From the NCBI GenBank assembly GCA_028293325.1, contig JAQGPA010000006.1:26461-90460 (forward strand): 64,000 bases of DNA, given 5' to 3'. This document shows, in pieces, positions 1 through 8,687 of this stretch. The notes under the pieces were generated by a model. That model searched no databases. It was not told the DNA's origin and saw only the letters and a program-made list of their open reading frames with translations. The stretch is from Pedosphaera sp. (GTDB lineage: Bacteria > Verrucomicrobiota > Verrucomicrobiia > Limisphaerales > Pedosphaeraceae). Every line of letters begins with the position of its first letter. Position 1 is the stretch's first letter. The position numbers were made by a program, and so were the translations under genes.

Positions 1-1089
1 AACCATCGTGGTGATATTGGTGATGAGCGTTGCAGCGTCGGAAATGTAAGTGTTGCCGTCATACAGCATCGTTCCGGGAGTGTCCCAACGGAACCCATCC
101 ACGTGAGATTCGTCCAGCCACATTTGAAAGTTCTGCTGGATGAAATCGCGCACATTCTGGCTGCCATAGTTCGGTCGCGCACCCCATGGTGTGCAGCAGA
201 GCGCCGGGTCTTAATAAAAATAAATACCGCCGCCGTTGCCACTGCCGCTCCAACCATCAAAATTCCATAAATCCAAATCGGTCGGACCATAATGATTGTG
301 GATGACATCCAGCAATACAGCCATGCCGCGCGCATGGCAGGCTTTCACGAATGTCTTGAGCCCATCCGGCCCGCCGTAACCGTAATTGTCCGCCGCATAC
401 GGAGCGGCCGGATTGTAGCCCCAACTGTAATAACCGGGAAATTCCGCAATCGGCATTAGTTCGACAGCATTCACGCCAAGACTGGCCAGGAAATCGAGCC
501 GGTTTGTGGCGTCGGTGAATTTGCCGGGCAAGCCACCGCCGGAATTCGGATCATAAAATGCGCCGATGTGCAGTTCGTAAATGACCAGGTCGCTTAAGGC
601 ATTCGTCGGCTGACTGTCACCCGACCAGTTGAACGCAGCCGGATCGTAGATGATGTCGTTGTTGCCCGCAGCGGAACTGGAACTCACCACTTTGCGGGCG
701 CGGGGATCATGTTTCCAAAACCCGCTGCCATTGTAATTGAGGTAGTATTTATATTGCTGCCCCGGCGAGGCACTCGCGACGTCGACGGACCAGATACCAC
801 TCCAAACGCCGTTGGTGAGTTCCTTGGCGAGGGGAGTGGCGCTGGTGGACCAGTTGTTGAATTGTCCTGGCACATAAACACTGGTGGCATTTGGTGCCCA
901 AACACGGAACGTAACGCCTGTTCCGGAGGTATTGTGGTAAGGTGTCGAGCCCCAGCCGGGACGACTGGATTGGGCCGGTGCAACGGTGGAAAGCGCTAAT
1001 ACTGACACTACCAACGCCAAAGCAACCATGTATGGGCTCCGAGTACGGGGACATTGCCCATGTTTGAAATCCGGTTTTTCAGGAAACAT
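1..1089 (-). pseudogene. Secreted GH13 alpha-amylase/branching-type glycosidase, interrupted by an in-frame stop and cut by the window edge
   Basis: Starch- or glycogen-active GH13 family enzyme, probably exported. The N-terminus has a hydrophobic signal-like stretch ending near VAPAQS, followed by a CBM48-like beta-sandwich (about residues 40-130) and the start of the catalytic barrel. GH13 region I is seen as DVIHNH. After IYFY a TAA (forward 211-213) interrupts the frame. Downstream the same frame continues for 70 codons to the window edge with good GH13 sequence, including TPWGARPNYG and region II VDGFRWD with the nucleophile aspartate. The break is therefore a nonsense codon and not a frameshift. 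It could be a true pseudogene, a recent point mutation or a sequencing error. The start may be at 1089 or at an internal Met about 20 residues later. The gene stands alone upstream of an empty region. Confidence 0.8.
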
Positions 1090-1111
1090 CGATAGGGTAC
1101 TACCATGATTT

Positions 1112-1125
1112 TAGGACTAGTCCTA
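1112..1125. promoter_or_regulatory. 14-bp perfect palindrome upstream of the amylase, possible operator
   Basis: TAGGACTAGTCCTA is a perfect inverted repeat lying 23 bases upstream of the amylase start at 1089 (minus strand). Its position suits a regulator binding site. No regulator gene is adjacent, so this is inference from symmetry and position only. Confidence 0.3.
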
Positions 1126-1510
1126 CCGCATATTCGTGTTGGAGGAGAAGATGAAGAGGGCATGCGGTTGCCACGTGGCGAGGAGAAGATTTGGCCCGGA
1201 CCGGGATTGCATTCACCTTGAAACTGAGCAATATAGGAGCATCCTGCAAACGAGCTGAATGAACCATGAAAATTTGGAATAAATACTCCGGAACCTTCTG
1301 CGCGGTTACATGAGCTCTTTGATATTCGATGGAACTATCTCCTGCATGAGTTCCCGTAGTGGGCGACTTATGTGGGACATCCGGGGCGGAATGATCGCTG
1401 GACGGATAATTCGCTGGAAGCCATCGCGCGCCGGAAACGCGAGATTCAAACGCCGCTGAAGGTCATTGAAACGATTCAACGAGAAAAACTTAATGCGGCC
1501 GACCAACTAA

Positions 1511-1540
1511 GTGAAGTTGGGAAATTTCTGGCAAGAAAGG
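1511..1540 (+). repeat. 30-bp direct repeat, copy 1 (second copy at 1674-1703)
   Basis: The two 30-base segments, 163 bases apart, differ at two positions. Both begin GTGAAGTTGGGAAATTTCTG. They lie in DNA without a recognisable gene. They may be a remnant of a duplicated or decayed element. Confidence 0.6.
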
Positions 1541-1889
1541 GATCGCAAACCCTGCAACACAAAATGAACCCGAAAACCTCAACGGAGCGCGGCTATGGGC
1601 AACGCCCTAGCCGCAGCAACTCCGGAACGACCGGCCCGCTAAACCAAACCCTCAAAACCCCGTGATGTTCTCAGTGAAGTTGGGAAATTTCTGGTGAGAA
1701 AGGCCGTTTGGGAAGGCTTGCGAAGGGCTTTCGACAGACCCTTATTCTTGCCAATATTTTACTCACTTCACTTAGATTATGATCTGCTCCGCAAGGGAAT
1801 CGAGGACGAGATCGAAGGCAATCACTTCCATGAAGATTATCTCGCCATCAGCCAATTGGGTGGCGGCGCAAAAAATTGCGAAACAAGCG

Positions 1890-2741
1890 TCACCAACCGG
1901 CGCGCAATTGTTCTGGCGAGAGGCCCTGATCGCGAAGGGTGCGCAGGCTGAGAGCGTCATGGCGTTTGGCGAGACGCACGCCGGAGTCGTCACGCATAAG
2001 CGGGCAATGATGGAAGGCCGGCGGAGTGAGCCCGAGCGCGCGATAAAGCAGGAGTTGGCGGGCGGTGGAGAGGAGCAGGTCCGAGCCGCGCACGACTTCG
2101 GTGATTTGCATCGCGGCGTCGTCCACCACCACCGCGAGTTGATAAGCAGCGATACCGTCGTGCCGCTGGACAATAAAATCGCCAAAGTCCTTTCCAGCGA
2201 TGAACTGTTGCGGGCCGAGATGAGTGTCCGTGAATTTGACGGCTTCGCCGTCCGGAACGCGGAAGCGCCAGGAGAACTTTTGATTGTGGATTTGGGATTC
2301 CTGATTTGAGCGACAGGTTCCCGGGTAGATGGGTTCCTCGTCGCCCCCGTGTGGCGCGGTGAGTGCGCTAAGAATATCCTTGCGGGTGCAGGTGCAGGGA
2401 TAGAGGAAGCCGCCGGCGCGCAGTTGGTTGAAGGCGGTGAGGTAAAGGTGGCCGCGCTCGCTTTGATTGTAAGGACTGAACGGGCCGCCGCAATCGGGGC
2501 CTTCCGACCATTGGAAACCGAACCAGCGCAGGTCTGCGAGCATGGCGGAGGCAAATTCAGTTTTGGAGCGGCTGGGATCGAGGTCTTCATTGCGCAGGAC
2601 GAGTGAGCCCTTGTTAGCATGGGCGCGCTGTTGGGCTGTCCAGAAAGTGCGGGCGTGGCCGAGGTGCAGATACCCAGTCGGTGACGGAGCGAGGCGTCCG
2701 CGATAAGATGTGGGGGCTGCGGGTTGGGTGGCCACGCGCAT
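1890..2741 (-). CDS. gluQ: Glutamyl-Q tRNA(Asp) synthetase
   Basis: Paralogue of glutamyl-tRNA synthetase that lacks the anticodon-binding half. It activates glutamate and attaches it to queuosine in the wobble position of tRNA(Asp). At 283 residues it has the catalytic Rossmann core only. The class I HIGH motif appears as HLGH in the first 30 residues (preceded by RLAPSPTGYL) and the KMSKS-like loop as RLAKR near residue 260. A zinc site is suggested by CTC, then a Tyr and Cys in PIYPGTC, the arrangement known for GluQRS. The true gltX is also in this window (7233-8579), consistent with a specialised tRNA-modifying role here. It is the last gene of a minus-strand series. A perfect 14-bp palindrome (2740-2753) overlaps its start codon. 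Confidence 0.9.
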   Translation of the reverse strand: MRVATQPAAPTSYRGRLAPSPTGYLHLGHARTFWTAQQRAHANKGSLVLRNEDLDPSRSKTEFASAMLADLRWFGFQWSEGPDCGGPFSPYNQSERGHLYLTAFNQLRAGGFLYPCTCTRKDILSALTAPHGGDEEPIYPGTCRSNQESQIHNQKFSWRFRVPDGEAVKFTDTHLGPQQFIAGKDFGDFIVQRHDGIAAYQLAVVVDDAAMQITEVVRGSDLLLSTARQLLLYRALGLTPPAFHHCPLMRDDSGVRLAKRHDALSLRTLRDQGLSPEQLRAGW

Positions 2742-2753
2742 TTGTTAACAAAT
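2740..2753. promoter_or_regulatory. 14-bp palindrome over the gluQ start codon
   Basis: ATTTGTTAACAAAT is a perfect inverted repeat whose left end includes bases of the gluQ ATG. It could be an operator or chance AT-rich symmetry. Confidence 0.2.
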
Positions 2754-2840
2754 TGATGCGGCGACCGCACTCACAAAAATAGGCGACACCACATTTTTGG
2801 CGCAATATTTGTAATGGAGGTGAGCAATCTGAAGCCTTGA

Positions 2841-3677
2841 TCAGAATGGCTCGTTCGGATTGGCCGTGAGCCAATCGGTGAGGCCGGGCAGGGGAAAGCG
2901 TAACAAACCCTGGACCTTGGCGCAATTGAGCGAAGTGTCGGGCGCGCGAGGGGCTCCGTGATATTCTTTGAGTGAACCTGATTCCATTTGCGGATTAAGC
3001 TGCGGCCAGCGGGTCGCAACGAGTTGTCCGATTTGCCAGCGCGACAATCGCTCGCTGCCCGCGACATGATACAAGCCGGGACGATTCTGCGCGACGAGTT
3101 CCCAGATGGCGCGCGCTGTAACGGACGCCGCGATGGGTGACCGAAACTCGTCGTTAAACAAATACAACTTCCGGCCTTGCTGCCAGGCACGGCGGAGTTC
3201 CTCATTGAAACCACGGTCGCCCGTCGGCGAAACTCCACCATTGAGGGAGGTGCGGATAACGGTGTGTTTGGGGTTTGCCAGAACAATTTGTTCCGCAGCA
3301 GCTTTGGTTTCGCCATACACACTTAAAGGATTCACCTGCGTGGATTCGTCATAGTTCCCGGCTTGCCCATCAAAAACCAAATCGGTGGAAAAAAACACAA
3401 ATGGAATATCCACCGCCAATTCCGCGAGTTGCGCTGTGACCTCCACGTTTATTTTTCGCGCGAGCGGGGGATTTACCTGGCAGTCCTGACTTTTGCTTAG
3501 TGCGGCGCAATGGATGACGAGTCCGGGTTTTTGTTCGCGAAACAGACGGCGCACTTTTTCGTGGTCTGTGAGGTCAATGTCCTGCCGGGTAAGTCCACGC
3601 GCATTGGAGTAAGGGGCGGTACGCAGAAGCTGGCTGCCGATAAGGCCGTTCGCGCTAGTAATCCAAACCAGTTCCAT
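2841..3677 (-). CDS. RmlD-like SDR sugar-nucleotide reductase
   Basis: Short-chain dehydrogenase of the RmlD (dTDP-4-dehydrorhamnose reductase) superfamily, 278 residues. The N-terminal nucleotide-binding turn is NGLIGSQL (residues 10-17), the catalytic Ser lies in FFSTDLVFDG (Ser97), and YGETK supplies the Tyr121/Lys125 pair. The C-terminal half has the substrate-side FRSPIAAS and GLYHVAG elements typical of RmlD. No other rml genes are near, so a dTDP-rhamnose role is not shown by context; a related NDP-sugar or a repurposed reductase is possible. It lies 25 bases after the N-carbamoylputrescine amidase gene on the same strand and is probably cotranscribed with it. Confidence 0.75.
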   Translation of the reverse strand: MELVWITSANGLIGSQLLRTAPYSNARGLTRQDIDLTDHEKVRRLFREQKPGLVIHCAALSKSQDCQVNPPLARKINVEVTAQLAELAVDIPFVFFSTDLVFDGQAGNYDESTQVNPLSVYGETKAAAEQIVLANPKHTVIRTSLNGGVSPTGDRGFNEELRRAWQQGRKLYLFNDEFRSPIAASVTARAIWELVAQNRPGLYHVAGSERLSRWQIGQLVATRWPQLNPQMESGSLKEYHGAPRAPDTSLNCAKVQGLLRFPLPGLTDWLTANPNEPF

Positions 3678-3702
3678 GCTGAGCCCAGTAAGTGGTCGAA
3701 CC

Positions 3703-4599
3703 TCAATCCAGCAACCGCTGGGTTAATCCGCTGTAGGCATCAATGCGGCGGTCACGCAGGAAAGGCCAGTGGGTGCGGGTGACATCGACTTTGCTCAGGT
3801 CAACGGGCACAATCAAAATCTCTTCCTTGTTGGTGCTGGCTTTGGCGAGGAGCTGGCCGGAAGTGCCGGCAACAAAACTTTGGCCCCAGAATTCCAAGCC
3901 ATCGCCACCGATGGGTTTTTCCAACCCAATGCGGTTGGGCACTGCCACATAGCAGCCGTTGGCGACGGCATGGCTACGCTGGATGAGTTCCCAGGCGCCG
4001 TGCTGGTTCACCCCGTATTCAGTTTTCTCCTTGGGATGCCAGCCAATGGCCGTCGGGTAAAACAGAATTTCTGCGCCCTGCATGGCGGTCAGGCGGGCGG
4101 CTTCAGGATACCATTGATCCCAGCAGATGAGCACGCCGATTTTGCCGTAGCGGGTTTGCCAGGCACGAAAGCCAAGGTCGCCGGGGGTGAAGTAAAACTT
4201 CTCGTAGAACAACGGATCATCCGGGATGTGCATCTTGCGGTAGATGCCCAGCAGCGAACCATCGGCGTCGATGATGGCCGCGGTGTTATGGTAAAGGCCG
4301 GACGCGCGTTTTTCAAAGAGGGAAGCAACGATGACCACGGAGTGCTTTTTGGCGAGCTTTTGAAAAGCCTTCGTGCTCGGGCCTGGAATCGGTTCGGCGA
4401 GGTCGAAGTATTTATGGTCCTCGCTCTGGCAAAAATATTGGGAGCGGAACAACTCCTGTGTGCAGATGATCTGCGCTCCCTGACGCGCGGCGCGCTCCGC
4501 CAAGGCGAGCGTTTTCTTCAGATTAGCCGCCGGATCAGCCGAACAGGAAGTTTGGAGCAGGCCGAGTTTGACCACGGCAGAAGGGGAGGAACGCTTCAT
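3703..4599 (-). CDS. aguB: N-carbamoylputrescine amidase
   Basis: Nitrilase-superfamily hydrolase of 298 residues. In polyamine synthesis AguB converts N-carbamoylputrescine to putrescine, CO2 and ammonia after agmatine deiminase. The Glu-Lys-Cys triad is visible as Glu49 in CTQELF, Lys122 in YRKMHIPDD and Cys159 in LICWDQWYPEAARL. The strings GLYHNTAAIIDADG and FYFTPGDLGF are strongly characteristic of this subfamily. Agmatine deiminase (aguA) is not in the window. The gene starts 6 bases after the stop of the kinase gene on the same strand, so the two are likely cotranscribed, although no functional link is obvious. A long open frame on the opposite strand is an antisense shadow. Confidence 0.9.
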   Translation of the reverse strand: MKRSSPSAVVKLGLLQTSCSADPAANLKKTLALAERAARQGAQIICTQELFRSQYFCQSEDHKYFDLAEPIPGPSTKAFQKLAKKHSVVIVASLFEKRASGLYHNTAAIIDADGSLLGIYRKMHIPDDPLFYEKFYFTPGDLGFRAWQTRYGKIGVLICWDQWYPEAARLTAMQGAEILFYPTAIGWHPKEKTEYGVNQHGAWELIQRSHAVANGCYVAVPNRIGLEKPIGGDGLEFWGQSFVAGTSGQLLAKASTNKEEILIVPVDLSKVDVTRTHWPFLRDRRIDAYSGLTQRLLD

Positions 4600-4605
4600 G
4601 ACGCT

Positions 4606-5610
4606 TTAAGGTTTGGCAATGCGCGCGGTGTGCTCCAGCAACTGGGTGCTGCCCTTGGCCAGTTTGGCGGCGGCCGGAACCATCTGCCCAAAGAGCTCCC
4701 GGATAAATTTCCCCAGCGTCTCATTAGTGGGACCGTAGCCCTGATGATAAATATAGTGCTCCAACTCATACAACAACTCATCGGCGGAAGGATAACGCTT
4801 GTCCAGGTCACGCGCCAGCGAACGTTGCAGAATTTCGTTGAGCCGGTCGTCGATACGTTTATCCAACTCGCGAAAGTCGGGAATGCGCAGAGTCATGATG
4901 TGCTGGCGGGATTCCTCGGCGGTTGGCCCTTTGAAAATATTATGGCCGAGCAACAGGTGGGCAAGGACCACGCCGGTGGAAAAAAGGTCGGAGCGCCCGT
5001 CGGTGATTTTGAAATCGGCCTGTTCCGGACTCATGTAATCCGCCTTGCCGGCCACGACTTCGCCTTCGTTGTCCTGCAAAAAACCACGCGCTTTGGCGAT
5101 GCCAAAGTCGGTCAACTTCACATCACCCTCAAAGGCGATCATGATGTTTTTGGGGCTGACATCGCGATGCACAATCCCCAGCGGCTTGCCATCCTTGTCG
5201 GTCTTAGCATGCGCGTAAGCCAGTCCGCGCGCAACGCGGCTGATGATAAATATGGCGAGTTCCTTGGGCAGGACACGTTTTTTATCGCTCAATTGCTGCG
5301 CAAATTGCTCCAGGTTCACGCCCCGGATTAACTCCATGGCAATGAAGAACATCCCGCGCGCCTCGCCGAGATGGTAGGTCTGCACGATGTTGGTATGAAT
5401 GAGGTCGGCCACCAGTTTCGCTTCACCAACAAAGTTATCAATAAAGGATTTTTGGTTCGCGTAGTTTTGCCGAACCACCTTGATGGCGACACGTTTTACG
5501 AAGTCGCGCGTGCCATGTTGCTCGGCCTCGTAGACGACACCCATGCCGCCTTCGAAAACTTTGCGCACGATCTCGTAACGGAATTCGCTTTCGATGGTGA
5601 AGAGAGCCAT
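4606..5610 (-). CDS. Hanks-type serine/threonine protein kinase
   Basis: Eukaryotic-like protein kinase, 334 residues, almost entirely kinase domain. Visible elements are the glycine loop FEGGMGVVYEA (19-29), the ATP-anchoring Lys44 in VAIKVV, Glu63 of helix C, the catalytic loop HRDVSPKN (HRD 148-150) and the metal-binding DFG (168-170), followed by the activation-segment DYMSPEQ. HRDVSPKN is a form common in bacterial kinases. There is no transmembrane segment, PASTA or other sensor domain; the C-terminal 50 residues are helical and of unknown role. It is cytoplasmic and probably cotranscribed with aguB and the RmlD-like gene. The substrate is unknown. It is divergent from the HU gene, 177 bases away. 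Confidence 0.9.
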   Translation of the reverse strand: MALFTIESEFRYEIVRKVFEGGMGVVYEAEQHGTRDFVKRVAIKVVRQNYANQKSFIDNFVGEAKLVADLIHTNIVQTYHLGEARGMFFIAMELIRGVNLEQFAQQLSDKKRVLPKELAIFIISRVARGLAYAHAKTDKDGKPLGIVHRDVSPKNIMIAFEGDVKLTDFGIAKARGFLQDNEGEVVAGKADYMSPEQADFKITDGRSDLFSTGVVLAHLLLGHNIFKGPTAEESRQHIMTLRIPDFRELDKRIDDRLNEILQRSLARDLDKRYPSADELLYELEHYIYHQGYGPTNETLGKFIRELFGQMVPAAAKLAKGSTQLLEHTARIAKP

Positions 5611-5711
5611 TACAGGGATGTTGTAAAAACGGGGTTTGAAGTCAAGCCTGCGTTACAGGAATCGGCGGGGTCAGGCCTGCGTTTCCACCAATAAATAGTG
5701 CAATTTTCTGC

Positions 5712-5739
5712 TTGCGCCATTGTTGCCAACGGCTTTAAT
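5712..5739 (+). promoter_or_regulatory. Possible sigma-70 promoter for the HU gene
   Basis: TTGCGC (5712-5717) and TTTAAT (5734-5739) are separated by 16 bases and lie about 50 bases before the HU start. They match four and five of six consensus bases. This is the divergent spacer between the kinase and HU genes; no experimental support. Confidence 0.35.
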
Positions 5740-5787
5740 ACGGCCAAGTCAAACGACTTTATTAATCAACAATAACAAAAACACACT

Positions 5788-6075
5788 ATGGCTAAAGCAC
5801 TCTCGAAATCCCAAGTTGCAGCAGCAATTGCTGAGAAGAACGGCATCACCAAGAAACAAGCCGCCGAGATCCTCGATTCAATCTCGGAACTCGCTTATAA
5901 GAATGCCAAGAACACTTTCACCCTGCCTGGTTTGGGCAAGCTGGTTCTGGTCAACCGCAAGGCCCGCATCGGCCGCAATCCCGCCACTGGCGAATCGATC
6001 AACATCCCTGCCAAACGCGTCGTGAAGTTCCGCGTTGCGAAAGCCGCGAAGGACGCAATCCTGGGCGCGAAGTAA
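5788..6075 (+). CDS. HU family DNA-binding protein
   Basis: Small basic histone-like protein of 95 residues that binds and bends DNA as a dimer. It starts with MAKALSKSQ, a helical N-terminal dimerisation part with ITKKQAAEIL, then the beta-arm with RIGRNPATGE, which carries the Asn-Pro pair that intercalates into DNA. The C-terminus is alanine/lysine rich (KAAKDAILGAK). Length and motif match the HU/IHF family. It is a single-gene unit: divergent from the kinase gene, with a possible promoter at 5712-5739 and a strong factor-independent terminator at 6093-6125. It is likely highly expressed. Confidence 0.95.
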   Translation: MAKALSKSQVAAAIAEKNGITKKQAAEILDSISELAYKNAKNTFTLPGLGKLVLVNRKARIGRNPATGESINIPAKRVVKFRVAKAAKDAILGAK

Positions 6076-6092
6076 TTATTTTTCTTTCCAGC

Positions 6093-6125
6093 AGGGCACT
6101 CTGAAGAATTCAGAGTGCCCTTTTT
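6093..6125 (+). terminator. Rho-independent terminator of the HU gene
   Basis: A perfect 13-bp stem (6093-6105 with 6109-6121) with a GAA loop is followed by a T run (6121-6125). It begins 17 bases after the HU stop codon. Confidence 0.9.
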
Positions 6126-6187
6126 ATTTGCGGCCACCCGCATTGAAAATTGCCGCCAGGCCGCAATATTAGAGTGACAGTTCGACT

Positions 6188-7153
6188 ATGAAAATTGCCA
6201 TTGTGGGCTGCGGTGCCGTGGGGAGTTATTACGGCGCCAGACTGAGCCGGGCTGGGCAGGAAGCGCACTTTCTGCTGCGGTCCGATTATGATGCCGTCCG
6301 GCGCAAGGGGGTTTTAATCCGCAGCCCGGAAGGCGACTTCCGCGTGCAGCCGAAATGCGCGCGGACACCAGAGGAAATTGGGATTTGCGATCTGGTAATG
6401 ATTGGTCTGAAGACCACCGCGAACGACCAGTTTAGCAAGTTGCTGCCGCCGCTGGTTGGGCCAGCCACCGCGGTGCTCACGCTCCAAAACGGTTTGGGAA
6501 ATGAGGAGCAACTGGCCCGGCTATTGGGCGAAGAAAAAATCCTGGGCGGCCTATGTTTCGTTTGCCTGAATCGGCTGGAGCCGGGAGTCATCCAGCATAT
6601 CGCCCATGGCACCATCATGATGGGAGAGCATAACCGGTGGCCGGAGCCGCGCACGCACGACATCGCATCCATGATCCGCAATTCCGGCGTGCCGTGCAAA
6701 GTCACCGACAACCTCGCCAGCGCGCATTGGGAGAAGCTGATTTGGAATGTTCCATTTAACGGCCTGGGTGTCGCTGGCGTGGCGGGCTATGATGCGGTGG
6801 TGCAGGGGGCGTTGCCGGCTGGTTTTCAACCCGGCCCTTGCCTTACTTCGGATCAACTGCTGGCCGAACCACGCTGGGAACAACTCGTGCGCGAATTAAT
6901 GCTGGAAGTGATTGCGTCGGCCAATGCCATGGGACTTAAATTGCCTGTGTCTGCCGCTGAAAAGCAAATCAGCCGGACGCGCGACATGGGGGCCTATCAG
7001 GCATCCACGCTGCTGGATTATGAGCGGGGCCAGCCGTTGGAAGTGGAAAGTCTGTTTTTGGAACCATTGCGTCAGGCGCACCAAGCCGGGGTGCCGACGC
7101 CCCGGTTGGCCGCATTGTGCGAGCTGCTGAAGGTGTTGGATCCGAAACAGTGA
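6188..7153 (+). CDS. panE: 2-dehydropantoate 2-reductase
   Basis: NADPH-dependent ketopantoate reductase of the pantothenate (vitamin B5) pathway, 321 residues. The N-terminal Rossmann motif is GCGAVGSYYG (7-16). LQNGLGNE with Asn101 and the catalytic Lys183 in HWEKLIWNVPFN are the family signature. The C-terminal helical domain ends with the usual DYERGQPLEVE and a stretch around TPRLAAL. Length is slightly above the usual 290-310. The closest neighbour downstream is gltX; no other pantothenate gene is adjacent, although coaD, which acts later in the same CoA route, lies at 61557-62048. Some family members act on related 2-oxo acids, so substrate is by family. Confidence 0.88.
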   Translation: MKIAIVGCGAVGSYYGARLSRAGQEAHFLLRSDYDAVRRKGVLIRSPEGDFRVQPKCARTPEEIGICDLVMIGLKTTANDQFSKLLPPLVGPATAVLTLQNGLGNEEQLARLLGEEKILGGLCFVCLNRLEPGVIQHIAHGTIMMGEHNRWPEPRTHDIASMIRNSGVPCKVTDNLASAHWEKLIWNVPFNGLGVAGVAGYDAVVQGALPAGFQPGPCLTSDQLLAEPRWEQLVRELMLEVIASANAMGLKLPVSAAEKQISRTRDMGAYQASTLLDYERGQPLEVESLFLEPLRQAHQAGVPTPRLAALCELLKVLDPKQ

Positions 7154-7232
7154 GCGCTTGCCAGTCAGGCCCTTGCCGCCTTAACTTAAAGCGGCGGTTG
7201 CGATAGTAAACATTTTGAATCCAAAATCAGAA

Positions 7233-8579
7233 ATGAAAGTTCGGGTACGTTTTGCTCCCAGTCCCACGGGGTTTCTTCACATTGGCGGCGCGCGGACGGC
7301 GCTGTTTAACTGGCTTTATGCCCGCCATATGGGCGGGACATTCGTCTTACGCATTGAGGATACCGATGCCGCGCGCAACTCGCAGGAAGCCGTGGACGTC
7401 ATTCTCAACGGCTTGCGCTGGCTGGGGCTGGATTGGGACGAGGGCCCCATCAGCGGCGACGTCACCGGCCCGAGCAAGGGAGATCGCGGTCCCTATTTTC
7501 AAAGCCAACGCAGTGAGAATTATCGGCGACGCGTGGAGGCTTTGCTTTCGCGCGGGCTGGCTTATGAGCATGAGGGGGCCGTCAAATTTAAAATGGCGCG
7601 CGAGCCGATAATTATTCCGGACTTGGTGGTCGGGGACGTAACGCGGGAATTGACCGACCGCGAAAAGCTGGAGCCGGATTTTGTCATTGTCCGTTCCGAT
7701 GGACAGCCAGTGTTTCATCTTGTCAATGTGATTGACGATTTGGAAATGGGCATCACCCATGTCATCCGCGGCGAGGATCACTTGAGCAACACCGCCAAGC
7801 ATATTGCGCTGTTTCGCGCCTTTGGCGTAGAGCCGCCCAAGTATGCACATATCCCGCTTATTCTGAATATTGACGGTACCAAAATGAGCAAGCGCGATAA
7901 GGGTGCTTCGTTGATGACTTATCTGGAGGAAGGATACGCTCCCGAGGCAGTGGTGAATTATCTTTGCCTCCTGGGATGGTCCCCCAAAGGAAACCGGGAA
8001 AAGGTGCCGATCAAAGAGGTTATTGAACTGTTTGACCTGCCGCAGATCCTCCGCCATAACGCGCGGTTTGACCTAAACAAGCTGCATTGGCTGAATGGTG
8101 AATACATCAAGGAGATGAGCAGTGACCGTTTCCATGAACTCGCCGTGCATGCACTGGCGCGAGTGGGTATCGACACCAACCGCTATGATTTGGCCTACGT
8201 GAAGGCAGCCCTCGACACCTCCAAACAGAAGGTGAAATTGTTTTCCGAAGTGCCGACATTCGCAGATTTTTATTTCAAGGACGAAATCGATTTTGACCTG
8301 GAGGCGGCCGCCAAGGATTTTGTGCCGGAGACCAAAAAGTACCTGAAGCAGCTACGGGATGCCTTTGCGCAACTTTCCAAATTTGATGCCACCACTTTGA
8401 ATGACACCTTAAAAGCCGTGGCGGCGGCATCAGGAGCCAGTATGAGCGTGCTGGTGCATCCCATCCGCCTCGCCGCCACCGGGCGGACCGTCGGGCCGAG
8501 TCTCTATCATCTGCTGGAAGTCCTGGGGAAAGAACGGGTCTTGAGCCGGTTGGACCGTACCATGAGCCGGATGGGTTGA
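7233..8579 (+). CDS. gltX: Glutamate--tRNA ligase
   Basis: Class I aminoacyl-tRNA synthetase that charges tRNA(Glu). HIGH appears as HIGG (16-19, after FAPSPTGFL) and KMSKS as KMSKR. The glutamate-binding RIEDTD and the tRNA-contact RGEDHLSNT are present. The C-terminal anticodon-binding domain is intact, giving 448 residues, normal for a bacterial GluRS. I chose ATG at 7233 (MKVRVRFAPSPTG); an upstream TTG at 7215 would add six residues without support. It follows panE by about 80 bases. The end faces the convergent HAF/HYR gene, with a hairpin at 8602-8635 between them. Confidence 0.96.
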   Translation: MKVRVRFAPSPTGFLHIGGARTALFNWLYARHMGGTFVLRIEDTDAARNSQEAVDVILNGLRWLGLDWDEGPISGDVTGPSKGDRGPYFQSQRSENYRRRVEALLSRGLAYEHEGAVKFKMAREPIIIPDLVVGDVTRELTDREKLEPDFVIVRSDGQPVFHLVNVIDDLEMGITHVIRGEDHLSNTAKHIALFRAFGVEPPKYAHIPLILNIDGTKMSKRDKGASLMTYLEEGYAPEAVVNYLCLLGWSPKGNREKVPIKEVIELFDLPQILRHNARFDLNKLHWLNGEYIKEMSSDRFHELAVHALARVGIDTNRYDLAYVKAALDTSKQKVKLFSEVPTFADFYFKDEIDFDLEAAAKDFVPETKKYLKQLRDAFAQLSKFDATTLNDTLKAVAAASGASMSVLVHPIRLAATGRTVGPSLYHLLEVLGKERVLSRLDRTMSRMG

Positions 8580-8601
8580 TCACTGGTTCCGTACGAACCA
8601 C

Positions 8602-8635
8602 GGCCTCCCGTGAATCGGAGGGTTCACGAAAGGCC
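8602..8635. other. Hairpin between convergent gltX and the HAF/HYR gene
   Basis: Two nested arm pairs, GGCCT/AGGCC (8602-8606 with 8631-8635) and CGTGAA/TTCACG (8609-8614 with 8623-8628), form an extended hairpin. There is no clear T run on either side, so it may be a weak or factor-dependent bidirectional terminator. Confidence 0.4.
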
Positions 8636-8687
8636 GGGTTTGGGAGGAAGGTCAATTAATGGTTTTCAGATTAATGATCAAGGCCGG

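Larger units (their letters stand above)
1090..1889. other. Intergenic region without a convincing gene; holds a palindrome and a short direct repeat
   Basis: About 800 bases separate the amylase start from the gluQ stop. Open frames here are short, lack ribosome sites and match no family I recognise. Two structures stand out: a 14-bp perfect palindrome (1112-1125) just upstream of the amylase, and a 30-bp direct repeat (1511-1540 and 1674-1703) with two mismatches. The region may be degenerate remains of an older gene. Confidence 0.5.

Noticed and set aside
1..253. A frameshift as explanation for the broken amylase
   Set aside because: Translation on both sides of the stop at 211-213 is in the same frame, so a nonsense codon and not a frameshift explains it.
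3769..5331. Open frame of 520 codons on the plus strand over aguB and the kinase gene
   Set aside because: It is antisense to two genes with intact catalytic motifs, and its own translation shows no recognisable domain; the high GC content keeps it open by chance.
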